Positions 11,085 to 21,914 of a DNA stretch of 64,000 nucleotides are shown in pieces; within the stretch, counting starts at the first letter, position 1; each line of letters starts with the position of its first letter. Below the pieces are notes generated by a model, which had not been told where the DNA came from, made no database searches, and saw nothing but the letters and a program-made list of their open reading frames with translations. Source of the DNA: Kingdonia uniflora. Its lineage: Eukaryota; Streptophyta; Magnoliopsida; Ranunculales; Circaeasteraceae. The stretch is taken from positions 1,005,001 through 1,069,000 of the forward strand of contig JACGCM010002198.1 of the NCBI GenBank assembly GCA_014058105.1. The letters run 5' to 3'. Both the position numbers and the translations under genes were made by a program.

Positions 11085-11968
11085 TGACGGACATAGTTTT
11101 TGGCCAAAAACTAAAATATGTGTGTTGTCAAAAGCCTTTATTTTGATAGTGTAAGAGCACCAATAAACATCAACAATCTAAGAGTACCAAAAGAATTAGC
11201 AATCGAAGAACACCAACAGATAACATCAGTGATTAATTATTTATTTTTTTGATAAAAGAACACATAAAACCTACCCAAAAACCCTCTAAAGTAAAGGATT
11301 TAGCAAAGTCAAATTGATCAGAGAGAGTGAATCAAAGAGTACCTGAAAGTGGATGATCAATTTTTCTTACAAATCACGTACTAGAGCAAATAGAGTGAGG
11401 CAGATAAGCAATTGAGATGAAACCATAGAATTAGAAACTCAAAAGAGAGAGATAGAAAGAGAGAGGTACCAGTTAATGACCAATTAAGCGATTTCATATC
11501 TGAGAAGGATTAAAATCAACAACTTGAGATTAGTAACAAATCGAGTATAACACAGCAATTGAAATCAGATTCTAAATACTCGAATTGATTAGAAACAAAC
11601 AATAACCAAATTGAGATTACAGTTTTGTTTACCAAATCTAGAAGAGAAGAGGTGAAGTTTTCATTTAAGAAAATCTGAGCAAAGAGAAGAGAACAAAGGG
11701 TTTTCTATCTTTTGATTTCCTTGTATACTACAGCGGGAAACAGAGGCGGGAGCTAAAACATTTTGTGCAATATTTTTTGCCACAAATTTGTGTATTTAGC
11801 CATAATTTCTTTTAACACAGACCCTTAACTTCAGTATCTTTTTTGGTAGATGAACATTTGGTTACTACGCTAGGCTATTAGTGATAAAACTTACGGTACT
11901 CTGTCACTGATAAAACATTAGCAAAAACTAAAAGCTATCAGTGGTTATTGCCCATTTTTCTTATAGTG
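11085..11968. repeat. Two internal CACTA-like ends
   Basis: Reading the minus strand from 11153 gives CACTATCAAAATAAAGGC and from 11968 CACTATAAGAAAAATGGGC, each followed by repeated motifs (TTTTGGCCAAAAAC; TATCAGTG, TTATCACTAATAG) like subterminal repeats. Both face the same way as CACTA1's right end and I found no matching left ends, so they look like remnants of older CACTA insertions or nested termini. Confidence 0.5.
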
Positions 11969-12410
11969 CCAATTAACTAGACTACCTATAGATAGAAGAT
12001 GACAATGAAAGGCACGCGAGTATTGAACGCCTCCATCGCCAAAACTCTCCGATACTCACCCATGAAAACCTTACAAACCATCACACATTATCAGCCCAAT
12101 AAGTTTAACAACACTCACCTACACATTAAACTTTGGATTCCACTCTTTTTCTATTGCACATCAGAAGTACTAATTCCAGGAATCATCTATTATGTGGTTA
12201 CCAGAGATAAACAGAAACTAGTAATTTAGCAAATCATAAACTATCAATTCAGTAAATCACCAAGGGCAACAACAATAAAGAAATTATGGTTTCACTTTTA
12301 GGGTTGCGATTGTGTATTGGGGTTTAGCGCAATCGCAGAGAGTTGATAGATGAAGGATTGTGGGGAAGGGGAGTTAACTTGCGTGCATTAAATTGGGCAT
12401 TTTCGTTTTC

Positions 12411-12678
12411 ATTAACTATAAGGGACGACCATGTCCAGCAGTCCCAAAACTTATACAATTAGAGACGACCAAATCCAAGAGTTCCTAAATTTATACAATT
12501 AAGGACGCCCAAATCCAACAGTCGCTAAACTTATATTATTAGTGACAAAGTAATTATTTCCGTCTCATATACTAAAATATTATAGACTGATTCAAAACCG
12601 CCCCAAATATTTGATTATTAAAGGCAAATTTTACTCCGTCTATAATATTTGGTCCCTAATAATCATTTTTTGGTAGTG
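12411..12678. repeat. Right subterminal repeats of CACTA1
   Basis: A 40-bp unit, 'A(G/A)GGACGACCAAATCCAxCAGT..CTAAACTTATAxAATTA', repeats about 3 times from 12417, followed by GTCTATAATATTTGGTCCCTAATAATC up to the terminal CACTA. The GTCCCTAATA motif is shared with the left end. Confidence 0.8.
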
Positions 12679-12684
12679 GATACA

Positions 12685-13137
12685 CTAGTTAGGAGCCCAA
12701 GTTTCGCAATTAGGCCAAATCCACTCGTTACTCCTACTCGTCCTTGCACTCTGGTTAACAACTTCCAAATATTCCATTGCTATCTCGTCAGTTTCATACT
12801 CGACTAAAGAAGTGGGTAGCCTATATTCGCTAGGGTAAGGCCAAAAGCTTTCTGAATCACCCCTAGCATGACCACTAATAGTTGCCTTGTAGACCAAATC
12901 CCCTGATACCCTCCTACATGTTATAAAATCCATGCGGGACTCAGCCTCTAAATTATACAGGGCCAAAGTGCCTGCCTTGTGGCTGTGATTACCTCTCCAG
13001 TATGGGGGTATAACACATAGAGGCCTTACAGATGACCATTCCATCGTTGACTCATCTACAGATAAATTTATCCCTCCTAACGAAGACTTTAAGTCAAGGG
13101 CAACAAACTCGTACAATATGAGCAATCGTCTCTACAC
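12685..13137 (-). CDS. Uninterrupted ORF of unknown function (about 149 codons, no ATG start)
   Basis: Open on the minus strand from a stop at about 13137 to a TAA at 12685, with no ATG at its start, so it may be an exon or a fragment. The product is mixed and soluble-looking, with no membrane segment; features include CVIPPYWRGNHSHKAGTLAL, a FWPYPSEYRLPTSL segment and a Trp-rich end (NEWIWPNCETWAPN). I do not recognise it. It lies just upstream of E's Transposase_28-like segment (CACTA1 separates them), so it may be an upstream exon of that antisense gene; it does not resemble ORF-a to ORF-d of A, B or C. Its openness is unusual in this decayed neighbourhood. Confidence 0.4.
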
Positions 13138-13603
13138 GAGCTAGGTGCAACGGTTGGACACAACTTAAAGAAAAGACAAAAAAAAAATGATATATCAAAC
13201 TGGGTAACCTCAGGGACCCATCGTCGTAAAGGCACCTCTTATTTAAATAATGCCGCCTTACAAACTGCAGTCCTTATAAAATTAGAGTAAAACACAACCT
13301 AAACATAGCCAATATTAGTACTGATGTTCCATCCTCATTACAGAGGAAGGCTACCAAGAAGCTTCAAACCTCTAAACACCATGTAAATAGGGACAATAAC
13401 AAGCAACAATAGATAAAGATTGTAAACTACAACCTTACCACAACAATACGAATCCAAAGCACAAAGCACAGAAAAGTACAAATAACAGGAGTCCAAATGC
13501 TTCAAAGCACAGCAACAACAATGAATGGAGAAGCACAACAGAGTTTAGAGATGGCAATAAGAAATGAGATAGAAAAACCCAAGTGATATCAGAAACATAA
13601 TCC

Positions 13604-13624
13604 TCTCTTTTATAAAGAGAGACA
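13604..13624 (-). promoter_or_regulatory. Probable antisense promoter TATA box, element E
   Basis: The minus strand reads TCTCTTTATAAAAGAGAGGA: a strong TATA match inside a small palindrome, about 470 bp upstream of the 12685-13137 ORF. The rest of 13138-13909 shows no recognisable coding content and is probably leader or spacer between the antisense gene and the 3' LTR. Confidence 0.45.
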
Positions 13625-13909
13625 ACAAAAGGGTATAGTTTAAACATAAGTATGACCTACTATAATGATGGGACACGTCACCCAACAGTTATGGCAGTAA
13701 CCGCACACCACATAAATTAAAGAAACATTAATTACTTTGTTTATTATCCTAATACACAGACAATAATGGTGGCTCACAACTTCCAATACAATGTCTAGAA
13801 CATTGGAATTCAAAAAATGACCTCACATCTAGCTAGACAAGGTATTGTTCTCGTGCCTAAATGATAGACATACAAATACATTTTGCCTCTGCTCACACTC
13901 ACTACAAGA

Positions 13910-13924
13910 AGTGAGGGGGGAGAT
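13910..13924 (+). other. Polypurine tract of element E
   Basis: AAGTGAGGGGGGAGAT lies directly before the 3' LTR and matches the tracts of B (GTGAGGGGGCGAT), A and C. It primes plus-strand DNA synthesis and shows that E runs on the plus strand. Confidence 0.75.
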
Positions 13925-14368
13925 TATCGAAGCACGCTTCCGCTAACCACGAGACTCCCAGGTTGTTGGACGACCTCCCCACCGATAGATGAGCACGTCT
14001 TAAGAGAAGCTCTCTTAACGACCCACGAGCCACGAAAAAAGAAATTTATACTGATGAACACTTTATGCCATGCCCATGTGGGAAGGTAAACCCTAAGACC
14101 TTGGAGAGGTATCTTAGGAATTATAAATATCATGTGAGCCTGAATACTTCTGGGTCAAGACTCTCCCTATAAATAGAGATGGAATGTAACCTAAGAGAGG
14201 ATCTTTATTCTAGAACTTCCACCTCCATCTACTAAACCCAAGTAGCCTTAGAGGATGAGGGAGAAGAGACCCAGAAAGAGTCAAATGGTGCCCTCCTCTG
14301 GTGTGACGTGTCAGGCCCCAAACTTATAATCAGATATTGTCATCCCTGAGAGGATTTTGGGGATTACA
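13925..14368 (+). mobile_element. 3' LTR of Tat-type element E
   Basis: Starts TATCGAAGC just after the polypurine tract and ends GGGGATTACA, the TTACA end shared with LTRs A, B and C. A TATA box (CCCTATAAATAGAGATGG) lies at about 14164. The start TA instead of TG fits a G-to-A change. The flank after it begins ATCTT; the matching duplication is off-window or lost. It abuts element C's antisense gene within about 15 bp, so E appears to have inserted there. Confidence 0.7.
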
Positions 14369-14380
14369 ATCTTCATCATG

Positions 14381-17300
14381 TCATGCTTGATGGGAGTAAG
14401 ATACTAGACCCTCGACCTCATCATCATTTGAAAAATCTTCCATAACTACTGGAACAGGATCCTCAGTACGAGCAGTTTCATTCTTCTCATTTAAAATCTA
14501 AAGATACTCTGCCATTGTAATCACCAAATCATAGTCCTTGCCACAGTTAGCCACGTATTTCCTGAACTTACTCTCGACTCTCTTCAATTCCTCACCGTAA
14601 AAACTAGTGACTACTTCCACATGTAACTCATGCGGGTCTTGCATCAATCTTTTTCTGGTTTAGGATGCAAGAGATTCATCATTTGCTCATGCAATTTCTT
14701 TAGCCGATCACGAGTTTGCTTTTGCTCTATTTATATTTTTTTCCCCGTCTCTTTTCCTCTTTTTTATTAGCGATATCTTCTCTGGAACTCGCATCGCGAG
14801 CCAAACATTCTGTTCGGTTCAATTGTTTAAAGTTTCTAGAGTCATTTTCAGCTTCTTCTCTAAATTACTTTGTACGCGTATATGTTCTCTGTTTATTTTT
14901 AAAAACAATATTCTCGTAGATTTGCATCCCTAAAATGGTTCAAACATCTAAATACATATGCCCCATATTACTTGGTCCAATAAATTATAGAAATGGCAGC
15001 TCGGGCAGAACATTCTTTTGCCTCTACACTATGACAATTTCTTGCTGCAGTCGCCAAAGATTGAACTCGAGCTAGATCTGGTACCACACCCCTTTCTTCT
15101 AATATATATATATATATATATACGCATCCTTTAAGCCTCTTTTACTATTAACTTTTGCCTCAAAATAAAGAGGTAAGGTTAGCAACGCCGTCTCACACTC
15201 ATCTTTCAAGAGGAAAGGGGATTTCTTTCGACACATTTTTAGCTTCTTAAACCTATCGGACTCTTTTCTAATAAACTCATTCTTCTCTATTTTTACCTTA
15301 TCAAACTTAAACTGGATATCACACAACTCTTGCCAATGCATATCTGACAAAGATTTATGCTACCTTATTTGGTATTCAAATTGAGCTTTTACCTGATGAG
15401 TGCAACTCAAAGCATTTCTAGCACGATTTAAAGCTACTTGTAGACTATCTACCATCACCCTTAGTTGCTCTATGTCCTACAAAAATTATAAGTTCTACAT
15501 TATTCACATAGTCAAAATCTAACTTATAGATAGTAATTCCCTTACAATATCTACAGTTTCCTCAAATAATGTTTAAACTTTACAATAATAAAAAATCCAA
15601 ACAACTAGTAGAAAACTTTGAAAGACCAAATTGAAAGAGTTTACAAGTCTAACGGCCCTTAGTGTGCTCTACCTCTCGAGATGATACTTTCTCAGTATAA
15701 ATATCAAGAACTTTAGTGACGCCGTCATGAACCATAGAGGGAGGGACAGTTGCACTACACACAATAGAAGCATGAACGTTAGGCTGTTCTTCATCAGTAT
15801 AATCATCCTTAACCTGGGAAGGGAAGATGATGTCCTGATATTTGCTGACGAGCCTAAGGGTGATATTATTTTCTAAAAATCCAAAGTAGCGATAAGATTA
15901 GATAAGATTGTTCCGTCTAACCTTAATCATATCCACCACCTTCTTCATGTCCTTTTGGTGCTCAATCACCTTGTTCTGCAACTCCAACCTCATTGCAGCC
16001 CTCGCTTCCTCCATAGCTCACTCCTTCTCCAATTTAGCCTCTGCAACTAAACCACCTAACCGAGCCTTTAATTCTTCATTTTCTTCTTTTAATGAACTCT
16101 CAGTTACAATCTATTCCTTGGCCTTGCAGGAGAGCTTGAGTTGGCCATTATTCTTTTTAGCAGACCATGAGAAGAACCTTTGACTAACATCGTCAGCTCC
16201 CAAAGCTACACTGTTTAGAAAACATAATCAGGAGAACGATATAAGACAAAAAAACTAAGACGTCGAAATATAACTATACCTGCGTGACTTACTCTTGGAA
16301 CATTTCCTCAAGCTTCTCTACGTCTGTCAAAGTAAGTTAAAAGTAGTAACTTTCAACTTCCCTGAGTTTAGTCACAGCATTAGATCGAGAATGATCACTT
16401 CCTTCTATCTCATGAGCTTTTCTCCTGCTTAGCGTGGTCTCGTTCTCATCATCCACCTCAGTGTCACTGACCTAACGCTTTTTCGACTTTTCATTCTTAA
16501 GAATCCCAACTTCAGCATATCCAAGAACGAACAAAGTTAAACCATCATCACCTGAGTGGACCACCTTCTTGTTTCGTAGAAGCTCCTGATTGGCCTTTTT
16601 TAGCCGATAAAACAGTCGATTGGCATCCGAGGCCTCATGAGGTAGAATATCTGCCAAACCAGTAACAATTAAAAGCTCGAGACCACCACCAGTAGTCAAA
16701 GACAAACTCCTATTAATTGGGTTCTCATCATGCCCGACCATAGTTCGCTTTTGGTTTTCCCACTAAATTTTCTGAATCTCAAAATTAACCCTCTTATTCC
16801 TCTGGATATTCTGATCAGCAAGTACTTCTATGAGATCATTCTTATTTTGACCAACACGGTACAAAAATCTTGAATCATCGGTATTAGCAGCTGCCTGAAC
16901 CTACAAGAGGAAACAACAAGGAATAACATAAATGATAAGGAACATGAACATATAAATACAATCACTTATAAAGTTTAGTAATAAACACTTACACTGAGTA
17001 AAATACTTTAATTCTAGCTCGAGCGCTGGTTTATCTGGAATCTACATACAGTACCAGATGGTCATTCCAAGGTCAACCAGTAGAGTCAAATTTAAACTAA
17101 TTCGATCTCGAGGAATTACTGTACAAATAACAACTTTGACTTGCCCTCAAATATTTTATCTAGTAAAATTTCATAATATCTTAAGCGACAAACCTTTTCT
17201 CAACCCCATTCAGGCTCCATCTTACGGTTATATACTCAAAGATTTTCATCATCTCGTACACTTTACCATTTAGCTACGCTAGGCAGCAATGTAGCAAATT

Positions 17301-17749
17301 CATGACCCCCCTTTAGGAAGTGGGTTGTAGGTATCTTAAGACCGTATACCAACTGATTGGTATAAATTAAAATAAACCATCATCAGGACCAGACCTTCGG
17401 GGCTCGATATAATATGCTAAGGTCACATCGCCTGGAAGATTCTTATCCTTCCTGCCTGTTTATAATACTTCTTTGGCCCTTCTACTGAAGTGAACTCTTT
17501 AAAAATGCAAATCTCCTTCTACAACATACTCTCCCTACTCACCTTTTTGTCTCTTTTATACGTAAGGAATTACTTCCCAATATCTACCCCGTCCGAATAT
17601 ACACAAAACTCTATTGCACTCAGCATATTATCCATTACAGAAGCCCCTGACACTTCAGGTTCAACCTGTAAAGGACCGACCTCTACGACTTCACCCGATC
17701 CTTCCTGACTATCCACAATATCCTCCTCCCGTATTGTCAAATTTGTCAT
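14381..17749 (-). pseudogene. ORF-d, Transposase_28-like/coiled-coil antisense gene of element C
   Basis: Minus strand from ATG at 17749 to a TGA at 14381. The N-terminus (MTNLTIREEDIVDSQEGSGE) is acidic like ORF-d of A and B. Around 17360-17270 follows the Transposase_28-type segment (VYGLKIPTTHFLKGVMNLLH, across frame shifts), matching A's YGLILPLTNLAKGVLNTIEP. Exon 2 starts after an acceptor at about 16903 (FLYRVGQNKNDLIEVLADQN) and runs through an open stretch at 16741-16472; coiled-coil pieces lie at 16180-15930, 15350-15130 and 14670-14400, ending in an acidic tail (NDDEVEGL). Multiple stops make it a pseudogene. It is antisense to plus-strand element C. Confidence 0.7.
15102..15121. 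repeat. (AT)n microsatellite
   Basis: About ten AT dinucleotides in an interval of the ORF-d relic of element C. Confidence 0.95.
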
Positions 17750-18484
17750 CTTATCTAGATGATGACACTTCCTTCGAGCTCGATGAGACTACAATCTTAC
17801 TTCTAGAAACTAATTTCTTAATATGCATACTCGACCTACAAAGACAAGCAGGGAATGACTGTTAAATTTCTTCTATGGTTTGTCCTAACAATTTGGGTCT
17901 ATAATTTCTTCAAGAACACAAAAATCCTAAACATTTCCAACTACTTTGAACAACAAACCCTAGTTTTCATCTCATAAGTTTTCAAATACAAATTCATTTC
18001 CCAAATTGTGCAATTACCCTAAAAAACAATTTTATCAATTTTTATTCAAATTTTAGGGGAAAATCTTATATATTTGCAACCACATTTACCCTCTCCCAAA
18101 ACTTCCCAAATTCACAGAAACAAAATTACAATTTCTTCACACACAGCTAGAATACAAGGAAGCCACATTCAAACACACAAAATTATGAAAATCATACTAA
18201 AAGTCATAAAAATCAAAAGCAACAACTAGCAACCTGAACTAGGAGAACCACAATCCTCAACCCTCATAGGGGACTTGGGAAGATGATTCTTGTATCGATG
18301 CTCTTCAGGGGCAATCATACCACAACGAGAAGTTTTCACCGAAATTTTAAAGATGGCTTATGTTATAGAACTTGGAAACTTTCTCTTTCTAGAATATGCT
18401 TTCTCAATAATATTTTATCTCTTTAAACCAGAAGAATGCTTGGGGAGAGAGAGAGACCAGATTTAATACTCTCTCTCAGTTTTG

Positions 18485-18755
18485 GAAATGATGGTTCTTA
18501 CAATACGTGCTAGTCGCCTACATATTTTGAAAGGAGATGTCCCCCCCACCCCCCACCTTTCGCGTCACGCATTACCATCATATCTCTTGGGAAAACACAC
18601 CCTGTCATTATTTCCCCTTCTCACATTAGCTATTAAAATAATATTAATACTTATTTCCCAAGAAAACCTACGCGCCACAAAGTTTATACGCATGCTTACT
18701 CCTCTCTCCCTCAAGATCGTACTCATGCAACATCTCCCTTCAGACCTCTTATTTA
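18485..18755 (-). pseudogene. ORF-c of element C (antisense)
   Basis: Minus-strand relic whose core NDRVCFPKRYDG corresponds to NDGKTFLPKRYK in A and NDGKIFLPKRYK in B. It continues RRLARIVRTII where A has ACARANNCHQL. A run of C at 18541-18552 and an internal stop mark decay. Function unknown. Between it and ORF-d (17750-18484) I see only AT-rich spacer, probably the intron that A and B have here. Confidence 0.55.
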
Positions 18756-19129
18756 TTTAGACTTATTGCGAAACAAAAAATTTGAATTTCAAAATTTATG
18801 AAGCGGATGCCTTGAGTAGCAGCTGTCACATTCAATCAAGTAACATACATAAGTTAATGACAAACATATTTATATTCCTCAATTAGATAGACATTCATCC
18901 ATACAAGATAAGTTCGGTTTCATAAAAGGACAAAAATTTATTTATGAACTTTAGAACACTAAATCTTACAAAAAATTCATTTATTCACACAAATCGCGCT
19001 GCTCAAAAAATGACTTTTGCATACAAGCAACTACATTTAGATATAATAACATTTAAAACAACCAGTGTGATTAGGCTCACCATAAGGAATTATTTCCCCA
19101 ACAACTGCATTCTCATCCTCTTCTACAAA

Positions 19130-19389
19130 CTTGTCCAGGGTGGTTTCCCTCACAACACTTTCTGGAGCTCCTACGTCACGGATCAGACTTCGAAGACATC
19201 ACACTAAAAGTGACGGTCCAGCTCAACCTACCTTTCCTCAACGTTCATACCATCAAATTGTAACGACCACTCAGGAAATACCGCATCATAGGGTAGCAGT
19301 TAAAAATACTACTCACATAATTCAACAACTTTGATGGATAGTCTATCCTCTACTGCATGCTGACGAAGTTAGAAACGTGTCCTCACCAT
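19130..19389 (-). pseudogene. ORF-b of element C (antisense)
   Basis: From ATG at 19389: MVRTRF, then HAVEDRLSIKVVELCE and LLPYDAVFPEWSLQFDGMN, matching A's MVRTHSERARHALEGHLAIK and LLDYDTNLPESEIQFNGLD over the whole length. Several TAG stops interrupt it. A TATA box lies about 80 bp upstream (19463-19478). Function unknown. Confidence 0.65.
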
Positions 19390-19462
19390 GATAATTGTAA
19401 TCGCAATGAGCCAGAAGATTCATAAAGAGAGTGATAATGATGAATTTACCCAAGAGTCAAAC

Positions 19463-19478
19463 TTCTTATATAGCCGGA
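19463..19478 (-). promoter_or_regulatory. TATA box upstream of ORF-b, element C
   Basis: The minus strand reads GGCTATATAAGAAG. ORF-b of A and B have TATAAAT/TATAAAAG boxes in the equivalent place, which supports a real antisense promoter. Confidence 0.55.
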
Positions 19479-20029
19479 GGAAAGCAAATTTTTGGACAAA
19501 CAGATTTTTGAAAAATAGTATATATTCATGCCAATCCCAATGCATGATTACAGGGATACAATATTATCCGTGAAAGTCAAGATATATATTCCCCATTGTA
19601 AGATTCCCCAGAAAATGGAGGAAGAAGATTTAACCAAGGTTACACGTTACCATTATCCAACCAGTTCGGGCAAAGTCACTAAAGGTCGAAGTATTACTTC
19701 TTTCCAGGAAATTTAAGGTTTTATTTAAGATTATATTTTCAAGCAGCCATGAGGCAAGATTGACCCAGAATAACTCTTCAATTGATAACACCAATCCCAA
19801 GTTCAAATTTCTATGTTCGCATGATACAACTCAAAGTACTAAATTCAAAAGGCGGTAAAAATGACATAATAAAGGCAAGGAACAAAGGTAAATTTTCATT
19901 AAATACATACAAACTACAAACAAGTATTTTAACCAATTTACAGCCTATACAACTACATTCTTGAGTACCCTTCTGACCGACAGCAATTGCATTGTTTTCG
20001 CACTCTATAATACTTTTTGCCATGTCACG

Positions 20030-20263
20030 AAGGCAATCCTCATGATCAGCCTCAACAAAAATGATATGGTAAAACTGGTGAAGCCAGAAATAGTCTTCAC
20101 TCGTTTCTTCAACCTCTACAATTGGTAAACCCTACTCTACCGGTATCGGGGTCAGATCAGCAAGCAATTGTTGGCCGAAATAATGAGTCCTTAATTCCCC
20201 TAACTTGGCTAAAATGCGCGACTCACGTTCTACACAACGGGTCTAGTATATTGCTTTCACCAT
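20030..20263 (-). pseudogene. ORF-a of element C (antisense)
   Basis: From ATG at 20263: MVKAIY, then VERESRILAKLGELRTHYFG, TPIPVE and EETSEDYFWLHQFYHIIF. This follows A's MVKTNRQVYEKRVAAEGQ, YFGCQAFEMPTP and EAEDDFYHMWQFYYMVL. Two TAG codons interrupt the frame early, but unlike A and B it does not stop after the VL/IF block and runs on (DHEDCLRDM). Function unknown; the aromatic DFYxMWxF core is the most constant part. Confidence 0.65.
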
Positions 20264-20309
20264 CGTCTTTTTTAAGTTTAGCTAATGGAACTACGAGATA
20301 CTAAGGGGA

Positions 20310-20324
20310 AGCTATTTATAATAA
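20310..20324 (-). promoter_or_regulatory. TATA box upstream of ORF-a, element C
   Basis: The minus strand reads TTTATTATAAATAGCTTCC, about 50 bp before the ORF-a ATG. B has TTATATAAATAGTACC and A the degenerate TTAGAAATAAATAGTACC in the same place. Confidence 0.6.
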
Positions 20325-20934
20325 AGTATAGTAGACCAAAATCTAGGAGTCAAAGAGAACGTAATTAATACGTCTGGGAAATCTAAGGGTCAAGTCAAAT
20401 GATTTCGCTGCGCTAAAGATTTGGTTAGAAAATGGACAGGCTCCACCTAAAGACCCGAAATGATTCGTTGCCTTTGCATCAATAACACACCCATGATCCT
20501 ACTTGCGGTGAAATGTGAGCAGGCTGGAAGGATCCTTCCCGTATGGATAGGTATGATCTTTGCCTTGGCTTTCATGGTGCTAGGTGTGTGTTGTAAAGAT
20601 AAGGCTCATCTTGGCTTTGCAGCTTGCGTGCTTCCATTGCCAACAATTAGAGCTTCTATCTGATCTAGTCCAGCCTATCTATACTTTGGAGATCGGTAGC
20701 CAATCCAAAGCCCAGGGCTTAAGACTATAGTCTATGGTTCAGCTATTAGAGATCGTGCGTTTCGTTCCTATCTATCTAGTTTCATTCTGTATCAACCTTT
20801 TTTAAAGATATCCTCCCCACTCCATTCTAGCAACACACATTAAATAGCCACAACAAACTTTAACAAATTTTAGACTGCAGGAAGTGGGAAAGATCCTTGG
20901 TAGAGCTTCTCAACCAAAACTACTAATACTTTTA
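20325..20934. other. Spacer between ORF-a and the 3' LTR of element C
   Basis: No recognisable coding content. The short plus-strand ORF at 20460-20663 has no counterpart in A or B and is probably chance. Confidence 0.5.
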
Positions 20935-20950
20935 GTTGGGAGGGGACGAT
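20935..20950 (+). other. Polypurine tract of element C
   Basis: GTTGGGAGGGGACGAT directly before the LTR; A's equivalent is GTTGCAAGGGGGCGAT. Gives C a plus orientation. Confidence 0.8.
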
Positions 20951-21914
20951 TACAAGGACTTACTCCCGACCCCGAACTCAAAAATTAAATCGATCTTTCA
21001 AGCTGTAACTGGACTTGACGATCACAAGACAACATGCTACAGTGGTGGTTCATTAAAAAAGCCATTACTAAAAAGAGGGATCAGTCATACCATAATACAA
21101 CCGTTACAAAGGCTCATCAAAACTGTTTTGTAACATCCATCATTAAAAGGAGATAATGGTCATTAAACGGTCATAATATGATACCTATAAATAGGACCAA
21201 AGTAGGAAAGATGAAGAAGAGATTTTTCCATCTCAGATGTCTATCAAATACTATCTAGAGTACTTTTAGTAACCTGTAATCACGAGATAAATAATACTCT
21301 CCTTTTAAAATCCTCCCATGAGGACGTGGCTTTTACCTATTCAAAGGTTTCCACTCTAATTCTTGTGTATTAGTAGTTATTTGCTATTACTAGTATTCTA
21401 AGAGCATCTCCAACAAAGTGACATGCTATTAAGGTTTTCCCATACTCTTGCATAAAGCCCATCCAACTTGGGTATGGTGTTCAGCATTCTCAGCCCTATA
21501 CCCCTCCAAAATATACGAAACCTAAACTTTGTGAGGAGTATGCGCATACCACCTAGGCGCTGAACCGTTCAATGCCTAACAACTTTTTTAATACAACTGT
21601 TTAGGCGCTGAACCATTCAACGCCCAACAATTTTTTTAATACAGTTGTCCAAGGAGAAATATAATAATTAACAGATGCTAGGCGCTACACCATTCAGCGC
21701 CCAAGAAAAAATACATATCATTTGGCTTTTTAGTGTTAGGCGCTGAACCGTTAAGCGCCCAAGAAAAAAAAATGTAATTTGCTGTTGGACCAAAATAGTA
21801 TGTAATTCTGGAATACCGGTATGCTAACTGGAACATCATACTCTTCTGTTGGAGATGCTCTAACCATATTTGGTATGCAAAACTAAGTTTAAGTTCTAAA
21901 TTTAGGCCCTTACA
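20951..21914 (+). mobile_element. 3' LTR of Tat element C, split by a MITE
   Basis: Begins TACAAGGACTTACTCCCGAC, aligned with TGTAGGGACCTATCCCTCGA of A's LTR, and ends TTTAGGCCCTTACA, aligned with A's AATTAGGCCATTACA. A TATA box (ACCTATAAATAGGACC) is at about 21184. Without the MITE (21402-21860 plus TAA) it is about 500 bp. It is followed by a C run, so the target duplication cannot be read. Confidence 0.8.
21402..21860. mobile_element. Tourist-like MITE (PIF/Harbinger type), 459 bp
   Basis: Terminal inverted repeats GAGCATCTCCAAC / GTTGGAGATGCTC are flanked by a TAA duplication (21399-21401 and 21861-21863), the TWA target of PIF/Harbinger. No coding capacity. The interior holds four palindrome-like motifs GGCGCTGAACCxTTxA(A/G)CGCC. 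It lies in LTR C near its 3' end. Confidence 0.85.

Larger units (their letters stand above)
5417..12678. mobile_element. CACTA DNA transposon 1, with captured RPB2 fragment
   Basis: The left end reads CACTACAAGAAAAACTACC and the right end, on the minus strand, CACTACCAAAAAATGATTAT. Both are flanked by the 3-bp duplication GAT (5414-5416 and 12679-12681), as expected for CACTA/En-Spm. Both ends carry subterminal repeats. Removing it rejoins element E's antisense gene. I recognised no TNP2-type transposase, so it looks non-autonomous; its body holds RPB2 exons and introns (6660-8500), unidentified DNA and older CACTA-like ends near 11153 and 11968. Confidence 0.9.

Noticed and set aside
12685..13137. 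Integrated viral movement-protein-like sequence
   Set aside because: Considered because of the open frame and beta-rich look, but I could match no conserved motif; left as unknown.
13188..14342. LTR beginning after the A-run at 13187
   Set aside because: The A-run looked like a polypurine tract, but the G-rich tract at 13910-13924 and the TTACA end at 14368 match the family much better.
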